Positions 15,311-23,095 of a stretch of 64,000 nt of DNA are shown here, one piece after another. The notes below the pieces were generated by a model. The model was not told the DNA's origin. It worked only from the letters and a program-made list of their open reading frames with translations, and searched no databases. Position numbers and translations under genes: made by a program. Source of the stretch: Mycolicibacterium madagascariense (GTDB taxonomy: Bacteria > Actinomycetota > Actinomycetes > Mycobacteriales > Mycobacteriaceae); the NCBI RefSeq assembly GCF_010729665.1, contig NZ_AP022610.1, positions 5,332,001 to 5,396,000 on the forward strand, in the 5' to 3' direction. Each line of letters opens with the position of its first letter. The first letter of the stretch is position 1.

Positions 15311-16081
15311 ATGGCTCGCATCTTCATCACCGGATCGACCGACGGGTTGGGGTCGATGGCAGCACGACTGCTCGCCGACGGCGGGCACGAGGTCATGCTG
15401 CATGCGCGCACCGCCGAACGGGCCGACGAGGCGCGGGCGGCGCTGCCGGCCAACGACGGCGTGGCGATCGGCGACGTCTCGTCGCTCGAGGAGATGCGCT
15501 CCGTCGCCGAGCAGGCCGCCGACTCGGGGCCCTTCGACGCGGTCATCCACAACGTCGGACTCGGATTTCAAGCCACCGAGCGCATCTCCACCGTGGACGG
15601 CCTCGCCCAGACCTTCGCCGTCAACGTCCTGGCGCCCTACGTCATCACCGCATCGATGCCCCAGCCCAGCCGATTGATCTACCTCAGTTCGAAGTTGCAC
15701 CGACGGGGCGAGTTCGATCTCGACGACCCCCAGTGGACGCGCCGCCCCTGGGACGGCAATCAGGCGTACGCCGACAGCAAGCTGCTGGACGTGATGCTGG
15801 CGTTCGGCATCGCGCGCCGGTGGCCGGACGTCTTGGTCAATTCCGTTGAGCCAGGCTGGGTTCCGACGAAGCTCGGGGGTGCGGACGCCTCCGACGACCT
15901 CGAGGCGGGCCCGGTGACCCAGGCGTGGTTGGCAGTCAGCAACGACCCGGCCGCGACGGTCACCGGGCAGCACTTCTTCCATCAGGAGCTCGCCGACGTA
16001 CATCCCGAAGTCCGCTCAGTCGAGAAGCAGGACGCCTTGCTCGACTACTGCGCCCGGCTGGCGGACGTGAAATTGGCTTAG
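15311..16081 (+). CDS. Short-chain dehydrogenase/reductase
   Basis: The 256-residue protein is a classical SDR. The NAD(P)-binding glycine motif is TGSTDGLG (7-14), a diagnostic N-x-G-like strand follows (HNVGLGF, near 77-83), and the catalytic triad appears as S in IYLSSKLHRRG with Y-x-x-x-K in YADSKLLD. R33 and the basic residue after the second strand (MLHARTAER) favour NADPH. The substrate pocket part (VEPGWVPTKLGG) is ordinary. It is cytosolic. Only the upstream LysR gene offers context. Substrate unknown. Confidence 0.88.
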   Translation: MARIFITGSTDGLGSMAARLLADGGHEVMLHARTAERADEARAALPANDGVAIGDVSSLEEMRSVAEQAADSGPFDAVIHNVGLGFQATERISTVDGLAQTFAVNVLAPYVITASMPQPSRLIYLSSKLHRRGEFDLDDPQWTRRPWDGNQAYADSKLLDVMLAFGIARRWPDVLVNSVEPGWVPTKLGGADASDDLEAGPVTQAWLAVSNDPAATVTGQHFFHQELADVHPEVRSVEKQDALLDYCARLADVKLA

Positions 16082-16260
16082 TCACAGGCGTTTCCGACGC
16101 ATCTGCCGCTGGCTCACCGCAAAGGGTTGGCTGACAGCCGACCTGAAACTGATGCCTCAATCCGTAGTAGGACGCCTCCGAATCTCTGCGCCGAGCTGTC
16201 GCGCTCCGGCCCTGCAGTCGAACTGGGGAATGCCCCGTCAAGCGACTGTGAGGGGACGCC

Positions 16261-17259
16261 ATCAGTCCGAATCCGCGCCCGTGGTCCTACTGGACACGGA
16301 ACAAACTGGAGATTCTCGTCGGCTATCTGCCGGCCTTCACGAAGGCGGTCCGCGGTAAGTCGCCAGAGTGCATCTACCTGGACCTGATGGCTGGCCAACC
16401 AAAGAACGTCGAGCGTCATACCGGCGCTGAGTTCGACGGCTCACCCGTCATCGCCATGAATGTGCTGCCGCCCTTCTCCCGGTTGCGCTTCGGCGAACTG
16501 AACTCCGCCCGCGCCCGCGCGCTGGAATGGCATCTGCGCGAGACGTTCCCCGGTGACACCCGATACGAGGTCGTGCAGGGTGACTGCAACGCCACCATCG
16601 ACGCCACCCTCGCCCGTCTCGCCGATGTCGCCTGGGCACCGATGTTCGCATTCGTCGACCAGCAAGCCGCCGAGGTGCACTGGGAGACCATCCGCAAGTT
16701 GGCCGCCTTCCGCCAGGACCGCAGACACGGACGCAAGGCCGAGATCTGGATTCTGATGTCGCCCACCATGATCCTCAAGGGCGTGCGCGGCACGAACAAC
16801 GCGGCTTTTCAACGGCGAGTGGACCGCCTGTATGGGGGCAGCGAGTGGCGCCAGATCCAGCGCGCCTTCGACGGGCGCACGATCATCGCAAGCGACTACC
16901 GCCGGCAGATGGTCAACCTGATGCGGTGGAAGTTCGAGCACGAACTCGGTTATGCCGTCACACATCGCATCCCGATGCAGATGCACGACAAAGTGGAAAT
17001 CTACGACATGGTGTTCGCCACCGACCACGACGCGGGCGACCGCATCATGCGGCACCTCTACAACCAGGCCGCACTGCGCGAGCCCGAAATGATGCGCCAG
17101 GCCAAGGAAGCCAAATCGGGTCAGTTCTCGCTCTTCGATGACGACGGCGGCGTCGAGGATGCGAGTGCCGGCCAACGGTTGTGGAGACCTGAACCGTGCT
17201 GGGATCCGACGGGCGCCGACTGGTGGAGCTACGAGGACTACTTGGACGAGAACCTCTAG
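16261..17259 (+). CDS. tcmP: Three-Cys-motif partner protein TcmP, with no canonical start codon
   Basis: The frame is open from just after a TGA at 16249. The family's N-terminal block (PRPWSYWTRNKLEILVGYLP, then YLDLMAGQPKN and GSPVIAMN) begins before the first ATG at 16387. No ATG, GTG or TTG lies in frame there. The best fit is ATC at 16261, with GAGGGG 6-7 nt upstream, giving about 332 residues, normal for TcmP. The later part has WAPMFAFVDQQ, WILMSPTMILKG and a C-terminal WxxYEDYLDENL. The first region resembles a nucleotide- or SAM-binding Rossmann segment. The gene ends on the same CTAG as the convergent three-Cys gene. Biological role of TcmP is unknown; start from 16387 would lose a conserved 40 residues. 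Confidence 0.75.
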   Translation: MSPNPRPWSYWTRNKLEILVGYLPAFTKAVRGKSPECIYLDLMAGQPKNVERHTGAEFDGSPVIAMNVLPPFSRLRFGELNSARARALEWHLRETFPGDTRYEVVQGDCNATIDATLARLADVAWAPMFAFVDQQAAEVHWETIRKLAAFRQDRRHGRKAEIWILMSPTMILKGVRGTNNAAFQRRVDRLYGGSEWRQIQRAFDGRTIIASDYRRQMVNLMRWKFEHELGYAVTHRIPMQMHDKVEIYDMVFATDHDAGDRIMRHLYNQAALREPEMMRQAKEAKSGQFSLFDDDGGVEDASAGQRLWRPEPCWDPTGADWWSYEDYLDENL

Positions 17260-17996
17260 ACGGCAGCTGGCATCTCGTCCCACCGTCGGCCGTCGAGCTC
17301 GCGGCCTTCGGCCTTTGGCGTCCGCCCGCCCCACTGCTTGAAGAAGAAGGCGACGCCGGCGTCCTGGCAGACATTGCGAATCCCGCGGACCCATTCGCCG
17401 TCGAGTGGCCGATGATTCGCGCCTGACTCGCCGCCGACGATGACCCAGTGAATGCCGCCGAGGTCGAGCCCGTCGAGCGGCCCTATCAGCGGCTCGCACG
17501 ACAAGAAGCGAACGGCCGCAGGGACGTCCCGCAGATGGTCGACGCGCGGCAACGCAGAACAGTTCTCGACGGACACGCCCATCCACAGATTGCTTGGCCA
17601 GTGCAGGGTTTCGCCCAGCCGGCGCAGTCGCAAGCTGCGCTTGGTGAGGACCTGATACGTATGCTGCGGCGTATCGCGACACACGTCGAACACGTCGCGG
17701 ATGAAGCTCACCGGTACGCGCGCATGGAACAGATCGGACATCGAGTTCACGAACACGACGCGTGGTTGGCGCCAGCGGCGTGGCTCGTCGAGCGTCCGCG
17801 GGTGAATGGTGACGCCGAAACCTGGTCCCGACGTGCGTGGGTCGCCGTCGTTCTGGTATTTCTCGGACCCCATCGCCTTCAACCGTTTGGCCAAAGTCAT
17901 GGCGTAGCAGTGGTCGCAGCCCGACGACACGCGATCGCAGCCCGTGACGGGGTTCCAGGTGGCTTCGGTCCATTCGATCGCCGATCGGTCAGCCAT
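17256..17996 (-). CDS. Phage Gp37/Gp68-family three-Cys-motif protein (DUF5131)
   Basis: The 246-residue protein starts at the ATG at 17996 with GAAGG upstream (an upstream in-frame start at 18023 lacks one). It begins IEWTEATWNPVTGCDRVSSG and continues CDHCYAM, giving the cysteine cluster C20-x6-C27-x2-C30 that names the family and resembles a radical-SAM-like metal site. Later blocks are typical: RVVFVNSMSDLFH, YQVLTKRS, LWMGVSVEN, RFLSCEPLIGPL, VIVGGESGANHRP, FFFKQWGG. It is the partner of tcmP, and the two genes converge on a shared CTAG. The family occurs in phages and genomic islands. The function is unknown, with DNA or RNA modification as one idea. Confidence 0.88.
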   Translation of the reverse strand: MADRSAIEWTEATWNPVTGCDRVSSGCDHCYAMTLAKRLKAMGSEKYQNDGDPRTSGPGFGVTIHPRTLDEPRRWRQPRVVFVNSMSDLFHARVPVSFIRDVFDVCRDTPQHTYQVLTKRSLRLRRLGETLHWPSNLWMGVSVENCSALPRVDHLRDVPAAVRFLSCEPLIGPLDGLDLGGIHWVIVGGESGANHRPLDGEWVRGIRNVCQDAGVAFFFKQWGGRTPKAEGRELDGRRWDEMPAAV

Positions 17997-18181
17997 CTGC
18001 CACCTTCTACGAGTTCGTCGCACTCACCCTAGGTCGCCGCGATCAGTCGTTTCGTCGCGGCCTTCACCGTGTGACAGATCGAGCAGCGCTATTCGACGGC
18101 TCAATCTATCGGCGGGGTCCGACAGCCAACGGGGAACGCCCCGAACGAACCGACAAGCTCACCGGATAGTGAATTGAGGCC

Positions 18182-18218
18182 AAAAAACAACCCCTCACCT
18201 GCATTCACAGGCTCGGGG
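18182..18218 (-). terminator. Rho-independent terminator, probably the original one of tRNA-Ser(CGA)
   Basis: Read on the minus strand, CCCC pairs with GGGG and an inner CCTG pairs with CAGG around a six-base loop. A T-run (TTGTTTTTT) follows. It lies directly beyond the left copy of the tRNA 3' end, as a tRNA terminator would in an empty integration site. Confidence 0.6.
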
Positions 18219-18220
18219 CT

Positions 18221-18236
18221 ATGGCGGTGGCGGAGG
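18221..18236. repeat. Left copy of tRNA-Ser 3' end (att-like direct repeat)
   Basis: The 16 bases ATGGCGGTGGCGGAGG are identical to 19540-19555, which form the CCA, discriminator and acceptor end of tRNA-Ser(CGA). Such duplications are left by tRNA-targeting integrases. The two copies lie 1.3 kb apart and bracket only the IS481 element and 28 bp. Confidence 0.6.
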
Positions 18237-18264
18237 TGTGGTGTTTCAGGACATGCGCATAGCG

Positions 18265-18283
18265 TGTCGCAAGACATCGGAAT
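18265..18283. repeat. IS481 left inverted repeat
   Basis: TGTCGCAAGACATCGGAAT matches the reverse complement of the right end (TGTTGCAAGACATCCGAAT) at 17 of 19 positions. Confidence 0.8.
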
Positions 18284-18307
18284 AGGCGCCGGGATGACCG
18301 TCGAGGG

Positions 18308-19493
18308 ATGTCGAAGGCTCGCCTGGTCATCACCGCGGTCGTGGTCGAGGGACGCACTCAGTCTGAGGTCGCCCGCGAATACGGGGTGTCGCAGTCCTGG
18401 ATCTCGCGCCTGGTCGCGCGATACCGGGTCGAGGGCGAGGCGGCATTCGAACCACGTTCCCGGCGCCCACACAGCAGTCCGACCCGTCTACCCGAGACGA
18501 CGATCCGCCTGATCGTCGAACTGCGCGCCGAACTGTTCAGCAAAGGGCTCGACAACGGTCCGGCTACGATCGCCTGGCACCTGCGCCATCACCACGGCAC
18601 CGTCGTGTCGGCGGCATCGATCAGCCGGCACCTCCACGCCGCCGGGCTGATCGTCGCGGCGCCGAAGAAGAGACCCAAGACCTCCTACATCCGCTTCGCC
18701 GCCGAACAACGCAGGCGAACGCTGGCAAGCCGACTTCACCCACTGGTGGCTCGCCGATCACGCGCACGTCGAAATCCTCGACTGGCTCGACGACCATTCC
18801 CGCTACGCACTCTCGGTGACCGCCCACGTCCGCGTCACCGGTCCCATCGTCCGCGACGAATTCTGCAAAGCCATTGCCGCCCATGGCATCCCATACTCAA
18901 CCCTCACCGACAACGGCATGGTGTTCACCACCCGACTCGCCGGCGGCAGAGGCGGCCGCAACGCCCTGGAAGCACAACTACGCCAGCTGGGAGTGATCCA
19001 GATCAACTCCACCCCCAACCATCCCACCACGTGCGGCAAGATCGAACGCTTCCACCAAACGCTCAAGAAGTGGCTCGCCCGTCAACCCCGCGCCGCCACC
19101 ATCGCCGAGCTCCAAGCCCAACTCGACACCTTCGTCGAGGAATACAACCACCACCGCCCGCACTGCTCACTACCCCACAAAGCCACCCCGGCCACCGTCT
19201 ACACCACCCGCCCCAAAGCCGCCCCCGGGCAACGCCTAGACAGCCACCAACGAGTGCGCACCGACCGCGTCGACACCTACGGCAGCCTGACCCTGCGCAT
19301 CAACGGCCGCCTGCACCACATCAGCATCGGCCGGGCCCACGCACGAACCCGCGTTCTCATGCTCGTGCACGACCTCGACGTCAGAATCATCGACGCCGCC
19401 ACAGGCGAGCTCCTTCGCCACCTCACCATCGACCCCACCAGGGACTATCAACCCCGGCGCGTCCCCTGCAGGCGCCCACGAAAAAAGCCCTGA
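18308..19493 (+). pseudogene. IS481-family transposase with a frameshift
   Basis: The first part (18308 to about 18710) encodes an N-terminal helix-turn-helix (VAREYGVSQSWISRLVARYR) and the start of the linker up to YIRFAAEQ. Homologous reading then continues one frame over, from about 18714, with GERWQADFTHWW, and runs to the stop at 19493. Seven bases stand where six are expected between the EQ and ERW codons, so one base was gained (or two lost). The DDE triad lies wholly in the second frame: D in QADFTHW, D in LTDNGMVF and E in CGKIERFHQT. Complete IS481 transposases are single frames of about 390 residues, so this is decay or a sequencing error rather than programmed shifting. Confidence 0.85.
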
Positions 19494-19512
19494 ACCCCCA
19501 ACGAGGGTTCAG
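19481..19512 (-). terminator. Strong Rho-independent terminator inside the IS right end
   Basis: On the minus strand an 8-bp perfect stem (CTGAACCC/GGGTTCAG) with a 7-base loop is followed by GGC and six T. The transposase stop codon lies inside the stem. It points so as to stop transcription entering the IS from tRNA-Ser, and it may now serve as that tRNA's terminator. Confidence 0.7.
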
Positions 19513-19516
19513 AGCT

Positions 19517-19535
19517 ATTCGGATGTCTTGCAACA
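19517..19535. repeat. IS481 right inverted repeat
   Basis: ATTCGGATGTCTTGCAACA is the inverted partner of the left end at 18265-18283. Confidence 0.8.
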
Positions 19536-19539
19536 TCAC

Positions 19540-19555
19540 ATGGCGGTGGCGGAGG
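19540..19555. repeat. Right copy of the att-like repeat, within tRNA-Ser
   Basis: ATGGCGGTGGCGGAGG overlaps the encoded CCA, discriminator and 3' acceptor strand of tRNA-Ser(CGA). It is identical to 18221-18236. Confidence 0.6.
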
Positions 19556-19631
19556 GATTTGAACCCTCGGACGGGGGTTACCCGTCACACGCTTTCGAGG
19601 CGTGCTCCTTAGGCCGCTCGGACACGCCACC
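19541..19631 (-). tRNA. tRNA-Ser (CGA)
   Basis: The folded minus-strand sequence has a 7-bp acceptor (GGTGGCG/CGCCACC), a long variable arm (GACGGG...CCCGTC) typical of serine tRNAs, T-loop GGTTCAAATCC and anticodon loop CTCGAAA with anticodon CGA for UCG codons. CCA is encoded. It corresponds by position to serX of M. tuberculosis, which also lies next to tadA and next to integrase remnants there (recalled, not checked). Confidence 0.95.
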
Positions 19632-19680
19632 GTCGGGCAGCTTACCGGCAACCCGCCACGGCCCCTAATCGTTGGTGCAG

Positions 19681-20136
19681 TCAGCCCGTGCGCTGCCGCG
19701 CGAAGAACGCCTCCAGCGGCGCCGCGCACTCCTCGGCGAGTACGCCGCCCCTGACCTCGGGCCGGTGGGTGAGCCGGCGGTCGCGCACCACGTCCCACAG
19801 CGAGCCGACCGCGCCCGTCTTGGGCTCCCAGGCGCCGAACACCACCCTGGCGACCCGCGCCATGACGAGCGCGCCCGCGCACATCGTGCACGGTTCGACG
19901 GTGACCGCGAGCGTCGTGCCCTCCAATCGCCAGCCATCGCCGAGCACGCGGGCGGCCGCCCGCAGGGCCAGGATCTCGGCGTGCGCGGTGGGGTCGCGGA
20001 GCTCCTCGCGGGCGTTGGCGGCCCGGGCGAGCTCCACACCGTCGGGACCGACCACGACGGCGCCGATGGGAACGTCGCGAGGTCCCGCCCCCGCCGCCGC
20101 CTCGAGTGCGAGCCGCACCAGGTCGGAGTCGAGCAA
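19681..20136 (-). CDS. tadA: tRNA adenosine(34) deaminase TadA
   Basis: The enzyme converts A34 to inosine in the anticodon of tRNA-Arg(ACG), letting it read CGU, CGC and CGA; that tRNA is encoded in this window at 31945. The 151-residue protein has the zinc/proton-shuttle motif HAE (52-54) and the zinc ligands in EPCTMCAG (C83, C86). It starts at a TTG (20136), 4 bp after the stop of its partner gene. The order tadA-partner-tyrA matches Rv3752c-Rv3754. Length is ordinary. Confidence 0.93.
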   Translation of the reverse strand: MLDSDLVRLALEAAAGAGPRDVPIGAVVVGPDGVELARAANAREELRDPTAHAEILALRAAARVLGDGWRLEGTTLAVTVEPCTMCAGALVMARVARVVFGAWEPKTGAVGSLWDVVRDRRLTHRPEVRGGVLAEECAAPLEAFFARQRTG

Positions 20137-20140
20137 CTCC

Positions 20141-20650
20141 CTAGCGATCCAGTTTGTCGAGGAACGCCGTCATCTCGTCGCCGAACCCCATCTCCTGGGC
20201 GATCCGGGACAGCTGTTCGTCGGCGTAGTCGTCGTCGGACAGGATGATGCTGAGCACGCCCTCGGACAGACCGATGTCGGACAGCACACCGAGATCGCCC
20301 TCCTCGAAGGGCTCCTCGTCCTCCAGGTCCTCGGGATCCAGGTCCGCGTCGAGCTTCTCGAGCACCTGCCTGGCGATGTCGTAGTCGACGGCCGCCGTCG
20401 CGTCGGACAGGAACAGCCGGGCTCCTGCCGGCGCGGGGCGGACGATCACGAAGAACTCGTCGTCCACGTCGAGCAGACCGAATACCGCACCGGCGCTGCG
20501 CAACTCCCTCAGCTCGGTCTCAGCGGCGACCAAACTGGTCAGCGCCGCGCTGCGCAACGACGAACAGCGCCACTTGCCGTCCTCGCGGACGACGGCGACT
20601 CCGAATCCTTCCGGGAGATCTGCGGCCTGGCTCTGTCGCTGTGCTCCCAT
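20141..20650 (-). CDS. tRNA adenosine deaminase-associated protein (Rv3753c type)
   Basis: This 169-residue actinobacterial protein is regularly found directly before tadA. It has a compact N-terminal part (FGVAVVREDGKWRCSSLRSAAL, ELRSAGAVFGLLDVDDEFFVIVRP) and a long acidic C-terminal part (LDADLDPEDLEDEEPFEEGDLG), ending GFGDEMTAFLDKLDR. No catalytic motif is seen. A TACCGT box ends 7 nt before the ATG at 20650, indicating a leaderless message and fixing the start. It diverges from tyrA. Exact role is unknown; association with tadA is by constant gene order. Confidence 0.85.
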   Translation of the reverse strand: MGAQRQSQAADLPEGFGVAVVREDGKWRCSSLRSAALTSLVAAETELRELRSAGAVFGLLDVDDEFFVIVRPAPAGARLFLSDATAAVDYDIARQVLEKLDADLDPEDLEDEEPFEEGDLGVLSDIGLSEGVLSIILSDDDYADEQLSRIAQEMGFGDEMTAFLDKLDR

Positions 20651-20743
20651 GAATCTCACGGTAGTCCCAGATCGCGCGCTTTGACCAGCTATCAAGGTCA
20701 TGCCTGACGCGGCGGCAACCGCCCCGTGTGCCAACCTTGCAGA

Positions 20744-21733
20744 GTGGCAACTCCGGGGACGAGCACGCGCGCGACCAGCAGGCGACCCGTGTGCGTGCTG
20801 GGCCTCGGCCTGATCGGCGGCTCGGTGCTGCGGGCCGCCACGGCGGCCGGGCGCCAAGCATTCGGATACAACCGGTCCGTCGCGGGCGTCGAGGATGCTC
20901 GCTTCGACGGGTTCGACGCCACCGCGAACCTGTCCGAGGCGTTGGCGAGGGCGGCCGCCGACGACGCGTTGATCGTCCTCGCGGTGCCCATGCCGGCCCT
21001 GCCCGAGCTGCTCGACCACGTTCGCACGATCGCGAGCCACTGCCCGCTCACCGACGTGACGAGCGTGAAAGAGGCTGTGCGGCAAGCAGTTCGGGAGAAG
21101 GGCCTGCTCGACCGGTTCGTCGGCGGCCACCCCATGGCGGGTACCGCGCATTCCGGCTGGGCCGCCGGCGACGAGAAGCTGTTCGTCGGCGCCCCCTGGG
21201 TGCTCAGCGTCGACGATCACGTGGACCCCGACGTCTGGGCCGAAGTCATGCATCTCGCCCTGGAGTGCGGCAGCGCGATCGTCCCGGCGCGCTCCGACGA
21301 GCACGACGCCGCCGTCGCCGCCATCTCCCACCTGCCGCACCTGTTCGCCGAGACGCTGGCCGTCACCGCCGCCGACGTCCCGCTGGCGTTCTCCCTGGCG
21401 GCCGGGTCGTTCCGGGACGGCACGCGGGTCGCGGCCACCGCCCCCCAGCTGGTGCGCGCGATGTGCGAGGCGAACGCGGCCCAGTTGCACATCGCGTTGG
21501 AGAAGGCGATCGAGCTCCTCACTCAGGCCCGCGACGACCTCGCCACGACGGGGTCGGTCGCCGACCTCGTCGAGGCCGGCCACGCGGCCCGCACCCGCTA
21601 CGACGGCGTCGAACGGCCTCGGATCGAGTCGATCACTCTGGGCGAACCCGGGTGGCGCGAGCACCTGGCGGCCGCCGGACGCGCGGGCGGCGTCCTCAGA
21701 TCCGCTCTGCCAGGCCCGGGTAGTCGAGGATGA
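20744..21733 (+). CDS. tyrA: Prephenate dehydrogenase TyrA
   Basis: TyrA oxidises prephenate to 4-hydroxyphenylpyruvate in tyrosine synthesis; the aminotransferase step may be done by Pat at 32271. The protein has about 329 residues. Its NAD-binding motif is [11 protein letters not shown] near the N-terminus; the signature [11 protein letters not shown] and [13 protein letters not shown] (catalytic histidine region) follow, and [21 protein letters not shown] is typical of the helical domain (here VPARSDEH). No ACT domain is seen. The GTG at 20744 follows a CAACCT box by 6 nt; a GTG at 20726 is the alternative. The 3' end overlaps the convergent glycolipid-binding gene by 38 bp. Confidence 0.9.
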   Translation: MATPGTSTRATSRRPVCVLGLGLIGGSVLRAATAAGRQAFGYNRSVAGVEDARFDGFDATANLSEALARAAADDALIVLAVPMPALPELLDHVRTIASHCPLTDVTSVKEAVRQAVREKGLLDRFVGGHPMAGTAHSGWAAGDEKLFVGAPWVLSVDDHVDPDVWAEVMHLALECGSAIVPARSDEHDAAVAAISHLPHLFAETLAVTAADVPLAFSLAAGSFRDGTRVAATAPQLVRAMCEANAAQLHIALEKAIELLTQARDDLATTGSVADLVEAGHAARTRYDGVERPRIESITLGEPGWREHLAAAGRAGGVLRSALPGPGSRG

Positions 21734-22301
21734 AGCCGTCGTCGTCGACGGTGATCGTGGTGTCGGCGACCGGGGAGTGCAGCTTGATCGCCGCGGGGTC
21801 GGACGCCTCGCTGGCGTACTCGATGTGCGCGGTCTCCACCGTCAGGTCCGGCAGCCGCACGTAGACCACCGGCAGCGCGATGGAGTCCGCCCGCTGGTAG
21901 ATCCCGGTGCGACGGATCGGCAGCGCGTTGAAGAACGGGCTGTAGACGACGTCGACGTCGAGGGCGCCGTCGTGGGGCGCGCGGGTCGCGACGTTGAGCT
22001 TGTCCTGCACCACCCACATGTTCTCGCTGTCGCGGGCGATGTTGAGCTGCCGTTCCCGTTCGGCCATCGTCACCGTCAGCGAGAGCCGCTTGGTGGTGCC
22101 GCTGTCGTCGGTCACGAGGTCGTAGGAGGCGCTGAACGCGGGATGCGTCGACGTCTGCGCCGCCACGATCCGGCCGTAGGCCTTGATGCGGTGCCCGTTC
22201 AGCTGGACGCGCACCGACTCCATCCGGGAGACGTCGTGCGCCCGCCAGGTCAGGATCGTGGGCCAACGGTCGAGCGGCTCAGAGCGGACTACTTCACTCA
22301 T
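21696..22301 (-). CDS. Putative glycolipid-binding family protein (Rv3755c type)
   Basis: The 201-residue protein belongs to the glycolipid-binding (former DUF1089) family, a beta-rich fold. Family-like parts include [61 protein letters not shown] and the ending [16 protein letters not shown]. No signal peptide is present. Its ATG overlaps the stop of proZ (ATGA), so it is translated as the fifth gene of the osmoprotectant transporter operon. Its 3' end overlaps tyrA tail to tail. A role linking compatible solutes to lipid is not known; the coupling is the main clue. Confidence 0.8.
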   Translation of the reverse strand: MSEVVRSEPLDRWPTILTWRAHDVSRMESVRVQLNGHRIKAYGRIVAAQTSTHPAFSASYDLVTDDSGTTKRLSLTVTMAERERQLNIARDSENMWVVQDKLNVATRAPHDGALDVDVVYSPFFNALPIRRTGIYQRADSIALPVVYVRLPDLTVETAHIEYASEASDPAAIKLHSPVADTTITVDDDGFILDYPGLAERI

Positions 22302-23095
22302 GCCCCTACCGTAGGCGACGGTCCCCGCGCCTCGTGGCCTCCTTGGGAAAGCCCACCAGATCGTGACGTGGGAGCCGACTCGAGTTGGACCTCGTCGTCG
22401 AGGAACGGCTGCGGCATCCTGCCGCGACGCCCCCGGAAGCGGTCGGCACCGGGCTCGGACAGCCACACCGCGAAGGCCAGCACGGCGTCGAGGATCAGGG
22501 CGAGCGCCGTCACGACGAGGGCTCCGACGAGCGCCAGGTAGAACTGGCGCACCTTGATGCCGTCGATCAGGTAGCGACCCAGTCCCCCGAGGCTGGCGTA
22601 GGCGGCGATCGTCGCGGTCGCGACGACCTGCAGCGTGGCGGTGCGCAACCCGCCCAGGATGAGGGGCAGGGCGTTGCGCACCTCGACGCGCAGCAGCACC
22701 CGGGTCTCGGTCATGCCCATCGACCGGGCCGCGTCGACCACGTCGCGGTCGACGTTCGCGATGCCGGAATACGTTCCGGCCAGCAGCGGCGGGATGCCGA
22801 GCAGCATCAGCGCGATCGTCGGGGGCACCAGACCGAGACCCCACAGCAGCACGCCGAGCAGCAGCACGCCCAACGTCGGCAGCGCGCGCAGCGCGTTCAC
22901 GCCTCCGACGACGACGAACGTGCCGCGGCCGGTGTGCCCGATCAGCATGCCGATGGGGATGGCGACCAGCGCCGAGAACAGGACCGCGACGGCCGTGTAC
23001 TGCAGGTGCTCGAGGATGCGGATGCCAAGGCCGGCGGGCCCGGTCCAATTGGCGCCGGTGACGATGAACGACAGCGCCTGCTGCAGGAAGTTCAC
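22298..23095 (-). CDS. proZ: Osmoprotectant ABC transporter permease ProZ
   Basis: The 265-residue permease has about six membrane helices and the ABC coupling motif AARSMGMTETRVLLRVEVRNALPLI in the usual place (about residue 120). It lies in the family of glycine-betaine/choline importers, with partner permease ProW. The start is a GTG at 23095 overlapping the proW stop by 4 bp. The last 30 or so residues form a polar cytoplasmic tail (PFLDDEVQLESAPTSRSGG). Gene order X-V-W-Z equals Rv3759c-Rv3756c. Confidence 0.93.
   Translation of the reverse strand: MNFLQQALSFIVTGANWTGPAGLGIRILEHLQYTAVAVLFSALVAIPIGMLIGHTGRGTFVVVGGVNALRALPTLGVLLLGVLLWGLGLVPPTIALMLLGIPPLLAGTYSGIANVDRDVVDAARSMGMTETRVLLRVEVRNALPLILGGLRTATLQVVATATIAAYASLGGLGRYLIDGIKVRQFYLALVGALVVTALALILDAVLAFAVWLSEPGADRFRGRRGRMPQPFLDDEVQLESAPTSRSGGLSQGGHEARGPSPTVGA

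Larger units (their letters stand above)
18265..19535 (+). mobile_element. IS481-family insertion sequence, 1271 bp
   Basis: The element is bounded by 19-bp imperfect inverted repeats (18265-18283 and 19517-19535; 17 of 19 match). The ends are TGT-GCAAGACATC, the TGT terminus being usual for IS481. It holds one transposase frame, now broken by a frameshift. No clear target duplication is visible at the edges (left flank CATAGCG, right flank TCACATG). The right end lies only 5 bp from tRNA-Ser. With a broken transposase it is probably unable to move by itself. Confidence 0.85.

Noticed and set aside
18660..18816. Programmed frameshifting in the transposase
   Set aside because: No slippery heptamer is present and IS481 transposases are normally single frames.
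18221..19555. 16-bp repeats as the IS481 target-site duplication
   Set aside because: They do not abut the inverted repeats (28 bp on the left, 4 bp on the right) and equal the tRNA 3' end, so an att origin fits better.
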